From: Phytophthora colocasiae
Taxonomy: Eukaryota; Oomycota; Peronosporomycetes; Peronosporales; Peronosporaceae
DNA: 64,000 bases
Direction of reading: 5' to 3'
Assembly: GCA_018806915.1 (NCBI GenBank)
Contig: JAGKQI010000097.1
Coordinates: 682,001-746,000 of the forward strand
The translations under genes and the position numbers were made by a program. Positions 50,117 through 61,800 of this stretch are shown one piece after another. Every line of letters begins with the position of its first letter. The first letter of the stretch is position 1. The notes beneath the pieces were generated by a model. It was given only the letters and a program-made list of their open reading frames with translations, was not told the DNA's origin and ran no database searches.

Positions 50117-50440
50117 GGTAGGGTCAGAGCGGTGCAGTGGTTTGGGATGACCCTACCAATCCACTGCGCAGGGTTCGAGTCCCACACCTGTACGAGAAGC
50201 TGGTGGCTGCCACCGGGACTTTTGCTCTGGCTTAGGGGTACTATCGCAAACAAAAATGAGCCGGAAACGGCAACACAGTCCAAGATGAGGAGGCGCCTGC
50301 TTCCGAGATTTCCGGCATTGCTTGCAGGAGAAGTGACCGGTGCCACAGTCCGTGAAGTAGAAGTTGGAGGTTGCTCGAGAAGTCGACTTCACACTTTTGG
50401 AAGAAGAGAAAATGAGCGACATAGTAAAAAGTAAATTACG
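50117..50440 (+). mobile_element. tRNA-derived SINE
   Basis: Pol III promoter-like head: A-box-like GGTGCAGTGGTTTGGG at 50131-50146 and an exact B-box GGTTCGAGTCC at 50172-50182. No cloverleaf closes, so it is not a tRNA gene. The 3' end is guessed at an A-rich run near 50430. Confidence 0.55.
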
Positions 50441-50546
50441 CATTTTACGGAAGTACTCTTTACTAATAATCCATAATTCTGTCAATACAATTGCACAATA
50501 ACTATATTATAATTATTTTTCCGAGCTTTGTTGCAGACCTATGATA

Positions 50547-50801
50547 TTACAAATGTCTTACGTCTAGCTTCGTGGAGTTGTCTTGGGAGGTTAGGAAGAT
50601 ATTCAATCTGCTCAGACCCGGATAAGTGAATAAACAATGTTCCAGTGTCTCAATTGAAACACACCCCGCCCGAACACAACATTGCGCATTCGGATTGCTA
50701 GTAAGCAAGAAAAAGAGTCTTAAACCGACAATGAGATCACCAAAGAGCAGTCTCAGCATTACATCATAAACAACAGATACCAAGCTATGCGGGACTCGCA
50801 A
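50547..50801 (-). pseudogene. LINE reverse-transcriptase zf-RVT fragment
   Basis: Minus-strand frame with CCVRAGCVSIETLEHCLFTY, the Cys/His zinc-binding pattern at the end of LINE ORF2, preceded by a hydrophobic helix typical of that region. Confidence 0.5.
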
Positions 50802-50839
50802 AGCCTTTGTCGGACCTTCTGAAGAAGGAAGCCGAGTGG

Positions 50840-51290
50840 TGCTGGGAGTGCCAGCACTAGGATGCGATTGCCAGCATCAAGGCGACCTTGCAATGCGCGC
50901 CCGTCTTAGCATTGCCGGACGATACCAAGTCGTTTAGCGTCGTCTGTGACGCTTCCAACTATGCAATTGGCTGTGCGCTATTGCAACAGGACGATGAGGG
51001 ACGGGATCGGGTGATCTCGTTCCAGTCCAGGCAGCTTAAGGCTGCCGAACGGAATTATCCCGTTCACGACAGGCCATCGGCCCACTCATAGCGGTGGAGC
51101 TGTGCCCCCTGTCGAGGCGTAAGCCACTCGACCTTGGCATCCGAGCAAATACCGCACAATAGGGGCGAGGGTGTCATCATCCCGATACGCCAAGCGTATC
51201 GATCGTAAAGATCCGTCGTGACCCGACTAATATGAGCCAACTCATAGTCAGGCCTGCGCGACAAAGCGTCGGCAAGCCTGTCGAAGCCGC
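50840..51290. pseudogene. Inverted Ty3/gypsy RNase H fragments
   Basis: On the plus strand, 50888-51085 reads FSVVCDASNYAIGCALLQQD and SFQSRQLKAAERNYPVHD (RNase H). On the minus strand, 51285-51085 reads ADALSRRPDYELAHIS, the segment normally just after RNase H. The two halves face each other, so an inversion occurred after insertion. Confidence 0.7.
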
Positions 51291-51698
51291 TTTACCTGAA
51301 GAGAGTTTGATGTACACGCTCTCGTGGACATCCGAGTTGTGCCATGGGATGTTGCCCCACTTCGTTGTCGAGAGGTTGAATGAGTTTCTTCCAGTCACCG
51401 GCACTTAAGCTAGGGAAGAATCGTGACCGTGATCGTTGAGGCGTGTTTGCAGTCACCCCCCCCCCCCCCTTCCCCCCTAGAGATGGAGAGTTAAGTGAAA
51501 CTAATGTACCTCTGAAAAAGAAAGAAGATTATTATCTAGAAATCAGCAATACAATGCTTGTTTGCCTTCGCGAGAGCTCGACGCAAATGTCAGACCTTGA
51601 CAGACCCTGCTCCTAGTGGCTCTGATGTTGCCATTTGGAAATCTTAGCACTTGTTCCGCCAATTTGGATTGAGAAGAGCGTATTGCAACACTTAAGTT
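51291..51698. other. Gene-free stretch with C-homopolymer
   Basis: A run of about 15 C near 51455. No supported gene. Confidence 0.4.
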
Positions 51699-52100
51699 CT
51701 ACTTGTTGAAAGCAATCTTCGTTGGTGACCCTTGAATACTTTTACGACCTCTTGAAGTAGTTGAAATTATTGGCGCATGATACTTTGGCACTCCAAGTCC
51801 ATCTGCTACGTGTGGTCGTGTGGCTAGATCTCTCTCTACTAAGTTAAATCCGCCACTGCCAATCTTGTTGCAGAGAATATAACGATATAGCTCTGCCGGA
51901 ATAATCACTGTCGCCGTGGATACCAGATTATCGAGAAAACAATAGTCTGCGCAATTAGTCTCCGTCCAAGTAGTGTGCGAGCTCTGCCCTTCCACAGCTG
52001 GATCCTTGCGGTAATCTTCCAATCTAAATCTTTCGCCAAAATGGTTGAAGTGCCAAAAAAAAAAAAAACAGAATCCCCCAATACCGCACAGTATCACCAT
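51699..52100 (-). CDS. Unidentified open frame, 133 aa
   Basis: Starts next to a T/A homopolymer (CFFFFW). The middle reads ELYRYILCNKIGSGGFNLVE. Looks protein-like but matches nothing known to me. Probably repeat-derived. Confidence 0.2.
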   Translation of the reverse strand: MVILCGIGGFCFFFFWHFNHFGERFRLEDYRKDPAVEGQSSHTTWTETNCADYCFLDNLVSTATVIIPAELYRYILCNKIGSGGFNLVERDLATRPHVADGLGVPKYHAPIISTTSRGRKSIQGSPTKIAFNK

Positions 52101-52264
52101 CCTGCAATGCTCTGTGGCTGAGTTTCTGGTGGCTCGTGGCGCTTATTCAAACTCATGATTACACTTTTCGAAGTGTTCGGTTGTGCACCAGAACTCTTAC
52201 AATAACAGTCCACAAGGTCAAGTGACCTTGATGACGACTACGGCTTCTCGAAAACAATACCGTG

Positions 52265-52320
52265 TGTAGTGGAGGCAAGAAAAGCGACCACCAGAAGAAG
52301 GAAAAGAGACGTGTGGCTGA
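52265..52320 (-). pseudogene. RxLR signal-peptide fragment
   Basis: Minus-strand TRLFLLLVVAFLAST preceded by ACG where ATG is expected. Resembles the signal peptides at 41892 and 42429. Confidence 0.5.
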
Positions 52321-52328
52321 CGGAGGAG

Positions 52329-52991
52329 CTATGTCCATCTAGTCTTTATGTCTCTTGGACTCCGCCCAAATATGCGCCCTTGCGAATTTTTCCACGACTG
52401 ATGCGCTCTCGTCGATAAAATACGTGTCACGGTAATAATCAGAGCCAAAGCTTGAAATCCTGTGTTCGTCAAATTTGCTGGCATAGCGCTTGTAGAACTC
52501 AAACGGCCCTGCACCTTCTAGTTTCTTGATCGCAGCGGCAATTTCGTCCAAAGTCATACCTGTCTTCAGAACGATCTTGCCCTCGAGCCCCTGTTCTTTC
52601 CAAAAATTAAACGTGGAGTAGCTTCTGTCAGCCAGCTTCCACATCTCATTCTCTTCGCGCGTGTGCTTGAATTTCAGGTAGAGCGGGTGGTCCGGGCCCA
52701 GCTTCTTCTTCACGTACTTGCTGGGCTTGCGTGCAAAGTGCTGCCACCAGGCTAACTTGACTTTCAATGGGACTTTATAGGAGATCTAGATACGACAACC
52801 CGCCGCCAGGGGCTCTCTCATCGATATCTGTTTTGTCTTCCTTCTCAGCGTCAACATTGTTGTTTGTGGTGAGTCGGATTGACCTGCTTGTCTTGGTTGC
52901 ACCTGCCGACAAGGCCAACGGATTGCTTTCTGTAGTTGTCGTTAGAGCGTTTGTTGTAGCAAGAAAAACGACCACCAGAAGAAGGAAAAGG
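52329..52991 (-). pseudogene. RxLR effector pseudogene, duplicate of 41139-41892, 3'-truncated
   Basis: Same two-frame structure as its duplicate: signal and RSIR/DERA in the frame ending near 52775, and a helical domain in the frame 52767-52339. The C-terminus after HIWAESKR is lost and replaced by unrelated sequence. The stop between frames is at the equivalent position (TAG/TAA variants of the same codon region), so the break predates or was shared by the duplication. Confidence 0.75.
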
Positions 52992-53341
52992 GGCTACTGC
53001 GTCCACACAGAAATGAAGCAAATTCCAAACTGATGCCATTGATACAGAAATCCAGGGTTGTGACGACCCTTTTTCAATTGATCGTTGGCAAGAGCGAATC
53101 TCTTTTGCTTGATTCTTTCTCAGTTTGATCGTAATCAAATATACTAATACGACAATGTCCAGTTCGAAACCGGTGTCAACTAGAAGTGCCAAAGCGCAGA
53201 GCCCTCAACAAGATCACAGCTGGCGCTCCTTTCCGTTGAGCCTCTCGCAAAGATGCATATCTTTGACTTTGACGAATTAACGAACAAACCTTGGAGTCTA
53301 TTAAAGCGCGGTTTATGTTACGAAGTCGCTCTCTTCCTGAA
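52350..53341. repeat. Segmental duplication block, copy 2
   Basis: Colinear with 41249-42240. Here the right end continues into the full copia LTR. Confidence 0.88.
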
Positions 53342-53563
53342 CAAAACCTTTATTCAGGGCTTATCCTCTCGACTTCCTCTGTGCTCTCCTGCGCAGATTC
53401 GACTCTGAGGTTGCTAACCAACCTCTCCTTCCTAACATGCACGATAGTCGCTCGCAGCTCCTGTAGGTCTTGTTCAATCCCCTTCGCAGCTCTCACCAGC
53501 CTCGGTTGACACTGCATCGTCATTCTCGCTACCAGCAACCTGAAAATGAGCAGAGTTGCAACA
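53316..53563 (-). repeat. 3' LTR of the copia element
   Basis: 248 bp, TG...CA ends. Confidence 0.92.
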
Positions 53564-53620
53564 CGCCGCCCTCCGAAGACAATTCTGCTTCGGAATCCTC
53601 ACTTCCCTGGTTCATTCGCC

Positions 53621-56600
53621 TTACTGAGGTGTAGCTTGCGCATCAGGGCGCATATTAATCATCTTCGTCAGCTGGCTAATTTTCATCGCGTTCAGCGGTT
53701 TAGTGAATTGGTCCGCAGGGTTTTCGCCTCCATACACCTTCCGCAACTTCACAGCTCCTTGTGCAGATTGTTCTCGCACATAGTGATATCTTAGCTCAAT
53801 GTGTCGCGTCTTTCGGCTATAGGTAGGATGATCTGCTAGTGCCAACGCCGCTTGATTGTCAATCAAACTTCACAAGGTAATTAGGCACGATCTCCAGCAA
53901 AATATTGGTTAAAGCTCGTCCTTCTTGGCACGCTTCACAAGAGGCTACGTATTCAGCTTCAGCTGTACTTTGAGCCACCACACTCTGCCGACGCATGCCA
54001 CTCATGGACTCGATCTTTGTTTTGCTCGGACAGTACTGTCACGTACGCGAGAGCAGCAAATACAGCAAATCCCATGTCGTCCAACTCGCTTGGCGTCTCC
54101 GGAACGTCAACTTCGACAAGCCCAGTCTTCCGTTCATGTTCAGCAGGAAGTTCTGAGCTCTGGTGTTCTTCTGTAACTTCGAACACCATATTCTCCGTCA
54201 TTTTAGGAGGTTCTCGTCTTAGCCAACTCGCTTCTCGCTGCACCTCATCATCTCTCTTGGGGCTTGTCGTCGTCGTACTTTGTTCCGGTATTTCACCTTT
54301 ACGCCCCCCTACGACTGGTAAGTCGTAATCAGCTCTTCTTTCTGTAGTTTGATCCGGGTATTGTTCTCTCGCCCACTTAACGCCAGCCTTGTCGAATGTA
54401 TCAGCTTCATGTCTGTCTCGGTAGAGAATTTTCTCGTTGACAGTGACTTGACCTCCAAACTGTACAGAATGCTCACTGGGGTAGTACACCTTACACCCAA
54501 GTTGTCCCTCTCGAAAGCCCAGTACAAACCCCACCCGGCAATTGTCAGCGAACTTATGTCTTGCTGCTCCGACCTTGGTATGCACGTAAGCTAGTGCCCC
54601 AAACTTTCTCAAGTGGTGAATGTCCGGTGTTCTCTCCCACATCGCCACGTAAGGAATGCCTTCTATCGCACTCGAATACGATCTGTTCTTGATATATGCC
54701 GCGTAATACAACGCATCTACCCAGAACGAAGTAGGCAGTCCAGACTCCTTCATCATTGATTTCATCATCCCGGTGATAGTCTGGTGACTTCTTTCAACCA
54801 TGATTAGCCGCGATGTATTGGGTGGAGTCGCCGTGTGCGTTATTCCTTGAGATCTGTACCAATCTACGATCTCTTCGTTGGTAAATTCCCCCCCTCCATC
54901 GGAAAAGATCTCCTTCACTCGGTCTTGTGGCCACTGTCTATCTGCCCACGACACATATCTCTTCATCAGCACATTTATCTCTTGTGCCAGTTTCGTCTTA
55001 ACTGGATACACGGTCAAATAGCGAGTATGCGCGTCCATAATGACCAGTACTGCTCTAAAGCGAGTACAATTGTAATTCTTCGGTGGGAAAAGAAGATCAG
55101 CAAATACTAGTTGGTTCCTCTTCTTGATGCCACGGTCAAGCTGCTTCATCGGTGTTTTCGCTCTCTGTTTTCCGAGCTGACACGCCTCACACATGTCAAA
55201 CTGCCGCTTGCGCAGTGTCATGCCTTTCACCATACCATCATCAGCCATTTTCTTGACGAATTGTGGGCACAGATGACCTAAACGATCATGCCACGTCTTC
55301 AAATCTGCAACGCCATCGCTCAGCGCAAAATTAAACACACTGCCAGGCTCGCCATCCGGATCAGCATCTGCAAGAAAGTTGTTCTTGGCTTCGAAGATCC
55401 ACAGACCTGAACGGTGTATATCCACCTTCAGTGCACACACGCCGTTCTTACTCAGCGAATAGCGTCTCATAGTGTTGTCATACGCCACGTCAAAACCTTG
55501 CTCATGTCTTGGACTAGGATTGCAGGTTCTGATGCTCTGGGGAAAAACACGTTCTCCAGTCGGAGTAAAACGACCTCCTCGTCCACCTTTACCCACAAGT
55601 TCACAGTACCGACTCCAACAGGAACTGCAGAGCCACTATACCCTCGTACGATCGCTCGCTGTTGCTCAGCGGCTGAAAGGTCTCGATACGTGGCAAAGTA
55701 CCGTTTGTCTCCTACAAGGTGTCGATTGGCGGCACAGTCGAAGATCCATCGCCCAGACGAGTACTCTGGTTGATTCTTCTCATCGTCGGCTAAAGTTGAT
55801 TCCTGGTCCTTGTTTGATCCTCGACCCTCGTCCGTAGCACAATCTCTGCTTACGGTGATTAGCCCAGTGCCTTCTCCATCATGTTGATCTCCACTTTTGC
55901 TAGCATTTGTACAGTTCTTCTTGATATGTCCCGGCTGATGACATCCATAGCAGTTTCTTTCGCCGCGATCTTGGTAGTGTTGCTGGGATCTCTCTTGGCG
56001 CTTTCCATTTCCACCACTAGATTCCCCAGAAGTATCTTCACTGGTGTCGTCTTTACTCGCAGCATTAGACCCACTGCGTGATGCACCTCCAGACCCACTG
56101 TCGGCTTGCTCGTTTTGGCTGTGACTTTGTGCGGTTGGAGGCCGTTTCCCTCCTTTTCCACCTCGTTGGTCTCCTTGGTTCTGGTCTCGACGGGTGTTCG
56201 CCATCTTCTCAACTTGAGAGTTCCTGTCTAAGGTGAGGATCATCGCCCTAGCTTCTTCAGGAGTACTTAGTGTCTGCATTCCTCCCAGGAACATTAGCGT
56301 CTGTAACTGCTGGTAGTAGTGAAACTGCGACATCGACCGGATCATTAGATCCACCATCCAAACGTCGCTCACATCTGCGTCCAACGCCGCTAGCTGCTCT
56401 CGCAGAGACATCATATATGACAGGTGATTCTCGACATCAGCTCCTGGTCGACATGACGCAATCTCCAGTTTGTTGCGCAGCGTTCGTTGCGTGTACAGCC
56501 GTGTCGTGGGATTTTCCCGTCCTTCGAATCGTTTACAGAGGTAGTCCCACATCTCCGCCCGAGTCGTACCGCATCACTTGTCTTGCCAACGTACAAGAAA

Positions 56601-56886
56601 GTGAGCTTGAAAGTATCATTCCAAGAAGTCGATCTTGACGAAGAAACGTCAACTGGTCTTGCCGAGCCAGTATGTCACCAACTACGATACTTTTATCGCA
56701 GATAGCATTCATGGGCCATTCGTGCTCCTCGACTTGGTAGCACATGAGATATTGACTCATCTGGCGCTTGTACAGTTGCCAGTCCCGCCCATTCCAATTC
56801 ACAGGACACCCCTCCTGATTCCACTCCACATCCGGAGGTCTTCCTGACGATGCTGAATTCGTTGCCATCCGAGTCGTTGGGCTCAT
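53621..56886 (-). pseudogene. Ty1/copia polyprotein, frameshifted and RT-deleted
   Basis: Gag starts at 56886 (NWNGRDWQLYKRQMSQYL) and continues after a frame change near 56540 (MWDYLCKRFEGRENPTTRLY). The zinc knuckle is CYGCHQPGHIKKNC. The protease is WIFDCAANRHLVGD, a variant of the usual DSGA. After a frame change near 55500 come pre-integrase HDRLGHL...CEACQLGK, integrase core FADLLFP, SDGGGEFTNEEI and NTSRLIMVERSHQTITGMM, ending near 54100. The text then passes directly to the end of RNase H (VHEWHAS; NQAALALADHPTYSRKTRH, GENPADQFTKPL). The RVT_2 domain between integrase and RNase H is absent. Confidence 0.88.
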
Positions 56887-56891
56887 AACCC

Positions 56892-57139
56892 TGTTACGAA
56901 GTCGCTCTCTTCCTGAACAAAACCTTTATTCAGGGCTTATCCTCTCGACTTCCTCTGTGCTCTCCTGCGCAGATTCGACTCTGAGGTTGCTAACCAACCT
57001 CTCCTTCCTAACATGCACGATAGTCGCTCGCAGATCCTGTAGGTCTTGTTCAATCCCCTTCGCAGCTCTCACTAGCCTCGGTTGACACTGCATCGTCATT
57101 CTCGCTACCAGCAACCTGAAAATGAGCAGAGTTGCAACA
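56892..57139 (-). repeat. 5' LTR of the copia element
   Basis: 248 bp. Differs from the other LTR by A/C and T/C at two sites. Confidence 0.92.
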
Positions 57140-57144
57140 GTTTA

Positions 57145-57558
57145 CAAACTATTTTTTGGTTGATGTCAGGGCATTTACTTAGTACTAACATTTACTTAGT
57201 ACTAACAACGCTACTAGTTTCAGAAGCTCACACTGTAAATCGTAGACTCAAAGTGCGTAAACAATCGTAACTGTTTACGAGATTTACTCAACCGTTTTCT
57301 TCAAAGTTTACGAATTATCGATGCGACTTGTGCTTTTCTGTAGTGCTGGTTTGTGCTGGCAGGAACCAGCTACTTTTTTTATGACTCGAGACGTTTTTGA
57401 AATCAAAAATTGTGATCGATAAGTACTTCATGCGCTTTTGATACATGATACTTAAGTGCATGTCAAATATTAGTTTTTTTAAAGGAAATCAATTTTTCTG
57501 CCTACGATAGTTCATGTGCGCAAATATATGTACGCGATGCAGCCTGCATATGTACATG
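57145..57558. other. AT-rich gene-free stretch
   Basis: Contains a short tandem duplication, CATTTACTTAGTACTAA twice at 57168-57203. No gene. Confidence 0.5.
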
Positions 57559-57600
57559 TGGTTATATCATGGGATGAGCTGGTCGATCCAACAAGGAAAT
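57559..57600 (+). promoter_or_regulatory. Upstream box of RxLR gene C, separated by a gypsy insertion
   Basis: TGAGCTGGTCGATCCAACAA at 57575-57594 is followed at once by the gypsy LTR. The matching downstream part, with core CTCATTCCAACATTCGCC, is at 61729-61746. Confidence 0.7.
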
Positions 57601-57901
57601 TGTTGTTTTCGCACTTGTGAGAAGTAAAGCAAAATGCAGAATGAATGAATTAGAAAAGCTTAAACGCAAAGAAACCTGTTCGACTACCGGTACCCTTGCA
57701 GGTTGAATATGAAGTTCTGCAACTGCAAGGTGTGCCTGATCGTTGGACACTGGCCTGACCGTCGTACGCCGCGCGTAAAGTCCTTGGCCGCCGAGCTGGT
57801 TTGACTTGTCACCCTGCAGGATATCCTCGTTGAAGTTACAGCTGCAGGTGGCGAGCTTCAACCTCGGTAGCAGCAGCTGCTGGAGCCAGCAGGCGACAAC
57901 A
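57601..57901 (-). repeat. 3' LTR of gypsy element 2
   Basis: 301 bp; lacks the 11-bp segment GTCCTGGAGCA present in the other LTR. Confidence 0.9.
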
Positions 57902-57922
57902 CCACCCTCCTGAAGGGCTCAA

Positions 57923-60900
57923 TTACGGAGCAACGCCTTCAACTCCAACCCTGGCGAGCTTCTTGGTTTTGGCGGTTCGGCGGTGAGCGCGAATGAAATT
58001 TTTCACCATCACCGGTACATCTTCCAGTAGCGTAGCAGCGGGTTCCCAGGAATCCTCTGCACTGGAAAGTCCACGCCAGTTGACCAAGAGCTCAAAGCGT
58101 TTGCCCACATTACTGTAGCGGGAATCCAGGATCTGAGCGACGACGTGACCCTCACTGTTATGGGCGATGTGGTGAAGCAGCTCCTCTGTGACGTTCAAAG
58201 TGGCGTCGCTGTAGAACTTGAGTCTTGATGCGTGAACTTCACGCTCGTCGCCGGTTAGTAGGTTTTTCACCGCGAAAATCCAGGCGGACACAGCCTTCGT
58301 GACTTGAGCCGGACCGCACCATTTCACACGGAGCTTTGCACGCGTGTGTGCCCAGACGTCCGCGTAGAGAATATAGTCGCCGATGTCATATTGCGCCATT
58401 GACATGCCGGTAGTGCGAGCATGTTTCCGCCCTAGAGCACGAGCATGCTTGGGCGACGGACTTGTGCATGTTGTCCAGGGCCTCACGGAGCGCCTCAAAG
58501 TCCGATTTACGTGTAGCCGTCAGATTGGACAGAGTCGTGGGTTTGAGCGGTGCCGGCAGGGAGATGGCGTCCAGCGGCGACATAGCAGGGATCCCGGTCA
58601 TGATTGTCACCGGGGCATTATTCGCGAGAGATTTCGCCGGCGTGTGATTAAGCGCGAGCTGCACCACCTTGGTCAGGCGGGGCCAATCCTTTGTAGATAG
58701 GCGCCATTCTGAAAGTAGAGACCGAAAGCAGCGTAGAGTTTCGCGTATCACCACCTCCACCGTGCCATTAGCCCATGGACAACGGGCGGTGGTGAAGTGG
58801 TGGTGGGCTCCCAGGGAGTGTTGCAAAGACTCGGCGGACATCTACTGTCATACGGAAATCCCCTGGCTCCACTTTCTTGATGATCAAAGGCGGCGAGCAC
58901 CACTTGCTGTGAGGATTGCGGTAGCAAAGGCCTGCATCAATCAGTTCTTGAACGTGTTTCTTCATAAACGCTCGGTGCTCTGGAGCGTAGCGGCGTGCCT
59001 TACAGCGCACAGGTACGGCGTCCGGCTTCAAGGTTACCTTGAGAGGGGGCATGTCAACGGGTGGGTCTCGACCGAGCTTGATCCTGAAGACGTCGCGATA
59101 TTCAGACAGCAGCTCCGCTAACTTCGCTCGAAATTCAGCACTGCAGCCCAGGTTTGCGGCTTCGTCGAGCTTTCCTTCGAGAATACTCCACTCAAGCGCA
59201 CGCGCCTCCTCCCGGTCCTGAGTAACATCGATATCGGGGAAGCAACGCTGCTCCTCGTCCGGCTGTAGCTCCTTCTCCTCAGGCGTAGGCTCTGGATGAA
59301 TGGTTGTAGCAGCTGCGTATGCCAATACGCTGCGCACGCCGGGTGGCGCCACGTCTTCGTCCAGGTCATAAACGTCTCTGATGCTCCGTGCTTGATCCAA
59401 AAGCGCTTGAGCATTGTACCCCAGCCGCTCCATTACACCTTCACTAAGCAAGATATCGCCCATTCCTGGTGGGAGACCGTCTGATACGACCCAGCAGGTA
59501 AGGTTCTTGAGCGTTAATCCTCCATTAATTGTGTCGAAACGGAGGTCCAACTTGACTTCCTGCTTGATAACCAACGGTGCAGCAGCGATACCCTTGATGG
59601 ACTCCCATTGCTGGAGGTCCCGGCACTGCAACCACTGACCCTTCGTTCTGAGCTCCTGCAGCAGGTGAGTTGTTACTACCGATACTTCGGCTCCACTGTC
59701 AGGTTTCGCCCAAGCTGCTAACACACCGTTCACCGTGCATGCTAGCGAACCAGTCTTCTGACCAGCACTGTCCTCAGGCATGGTTTGTACTGGCAGGTCC
59801 GGGACGAGTACAACGGCACCCACGGGTTTAGGCGCCTTGCGATTCTTGTCGTACAGCTCCTTCGCTTCTGTCGCACTGGCCAGTGGGCACTGGAACACAC
59901 CGTGAGTCAAGTCGCCACACTTGAAGCACTTGCGCGGCTGGCCCGGAGTAGATGCCTTCTTAGCGCCTTGAAGCTTTGTGCCGTCGCTGCCAGGGCCCGA
60001 TCCCACTGAGCTCTGCTTAGACCCAGGCGCCACTGCTGCTGTTCCAGCCCTCGGCGACTGGGATCGTGCGCTGTAGCGTGACGCATTGCTTTGCTTTGAC
60101 TGCTGGTGGGCCTGGCTTCCTTCAGCGCCTGTCGTCCTCTGGATTGCCGACTCGAAAATCAGGAATGCAGACACCCGCGACCTGAGCCAATCCAAAAATA
60201 CCTTGACGGATTTCTTGGTTGACTTGTGCATAGTGCGCTTCAACTCCGTTATCACCGTTTGCTTGAGCGCGGGCGGTTTCAGCGCCGCACACAGAAATTC
60301 TACCGCCATCTTGGGCTCTTCGAGCGGAAAATCATCCATATCCTGGGCATCCAGGATTTCATTGAAGTCGGTCACGAGCTTCATCACTCGGGACTCAGCG
60401 TCTGGAAGCGTAGTATTCATGGACAGAGAACGCATGGCTTGTGCGAGTCGTGCGTGATCCTGAACTTCCGGACGCCTAGCCGCTAAAAAGTACGCCTTCC
60501 AGTCTTCCTCAGTAATTTCCGGCTCGGGCTTTCCCAGCTCGTACATTCAGATACGAATCAGCGTCCGGTGCTCAATACAGGCACTCAGGGGCATTACAAA
60601 CACTCGCCCATACGCCCCCTGGTTCAGGGCCGTTACTCGTCGCTTGTAGATCAGGTAGCTGTCCATGAAAGCCTTCTTCTCTTTCTTCGTAGAGCCGCGG
60701 TACACAGGAGGCACGGGCATGTTCGAACCCGTGGCCACCGTGATTGTCGGTTCATTTCGATTCTCACTAGCGTCTCCGCCGACCATGGGCTCGTCACCGT
60801 CGCGATCGCGACCGCCCTGGCCTGCACTCCTAGCGAACCATCCCCAGCGACTTTGTCCACGGGGGGAAAGAACCTCTTCCTTCAAATCCTCGATCTGGCG

Positions 60901-61302
60901 ACCTTGGTGTCCAACTGTTTCTGCGGCCTCCCGCATCAACTGGTATTGTTGCACCAGAGCCTTCTGCTGCTCCTCCAGCTGTGCGCTTAAGGCAGCTTGC
61001 TTGGTGTTCAGCTCCACTTGGTTCTCGTACTGCTGTTGCAGATACTCTGTCGTCTTCGCAGCCAGAGCCTCCTGTTGCTGCTGGAACCGGTTGAGTTGCT
61101 CAAGCGTAAGTTGCTGAACAACCTCCGCCTTCTTGGCCACTTGCTCGACCTTCTGCTCAGATTCCGCTTGGAGGCTTCGTGCCAGCGACGACTCGAACGT
61201 TCTTGTCTGACGCTGCGCCACGACCACGTCTTCCACTCTCACTCGAGGTGAAATCAGCGCCTCCATAGCCAGGTCACGGCTCCCGTGGTCTGTACTGCTC
61301 AT
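57923..61302 (-). pseudogene. Gypsy element 2 Gag-Pol with in-frame TGA and a large deletion
   Basis: Starts at 61302 with a Gln-rich coiled-coil Gag (EQLNRFQQQQEALAAKTTEY). An in-frame TGA at 60549-60547 is directly followed by ATG, and Gag continues in the same frame to a zinc knuckle CFKCGDLTHGVFQC. The protease-like site is KPDSGAEVS. RT begins (SKWCSPPLIIKK, FRMTVD) and stops at a deletion junction near 58845. The frame then changes to the end of integrase (HHFTTARCPWANGTVEVVIR). After another shift near 58450 comes a chromodomain (FELLVNWRGLSSAEDSWEP). The TGA lies within Gag, so mutation is likelier than programmed read-through. Confidence 0.88.
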
Positions 61303-61342
61303 CGCTTCCGCTTTGCAGCGCGAAGTGAGCTACAGAATTCTT

Positions 61343-61654
61343 TGTTGTTTTCGCACTTGTGAGAAGTAAAGCAAAATGCAGAATGAATGAATTAGAAAAG
61401 CTTAAACGCAAAGAAACCTGTTCGACTACCGGTAGTCCTGGAGCACCCTTGCAGGTTGAATATGAAGTTCTGCAACTGCAAGGTGTGCCTGATCGTTGGA
61501 CACTGGCCTGACCGTCGTACGCCGCGCGTAAAGTCCTTGGCCGCCGAGCTGGTTTGACTTGTCACCCTGCAGGATATCCTCGTTAAAGTTACAGCTGCAG
61601 GTGGCGAGCTTCAACCTCGGTAGCAGCAGCTGCTGGAGCCAGCAGGCGACAACA
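61343..61654 (-). repeat. 5' LTR of gypsy element 2
   Basis: 312 bp. Confidence 0.9.
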
Positions 61655-61800
61655 GAAATACACACAAAATCTCGTGTACGAAGCCTTATGAAGCTTCTTA
61701 ATCGTCAAACGAGTTGGCAACAATAGAACCTCATTCCAACATTCGCCAACTAGCCCACAAGTCTCCAAGTCTACTACCAACCCTAAGAACAACAACTAAC

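Larger units (their letters stand above)
53316..57139 (-). mobile_element. Ty1/copia LTR retrotransposon lacking the RT domain
   Basis: 3.8 kb with 248-bp LTRs (TGTTACG...GCAACA) differing at two positions seen by eye, and a target duplication GTTTA at 53311-53315 and 57140-57144. The coding strand is minus. An internal deletion removed the reverse transcriptase. Confidence 0.93.
57601..61654 (-). mobile_element. Ty3/gypsy element 2, internally deleted
   Basis: 4.05 kb. The LTRs are 57601-57901 (301 bp) and 61343-61654 (312 bp), identical by eye except for an 11-bp indel. Ends are TGTTG...CAACA. Target duplication GAAAT at 57596-57600 and 61655-61659. The coding strand is minus. Much of RT, RNase H and the start of integrase is missing. 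Confidence 0.93.

Noticed and set aside
50117..50195. tRNA gene
   Set aside because: A and B boxes are present but no cloverleaf with closed acceptor and anticodon stems forms; SINE preferred.
50110..50485. Several 78-110 codon frames on both strands
   Set aside because: They overlap the SINE and show no domains.
60547..60549. Stop-codon recoding (selenocysteine or programmed read-through)
   Set aside because: No supporting structure was seen and the stop lies within Gag of an already deleted element; a point mutation is simpler.
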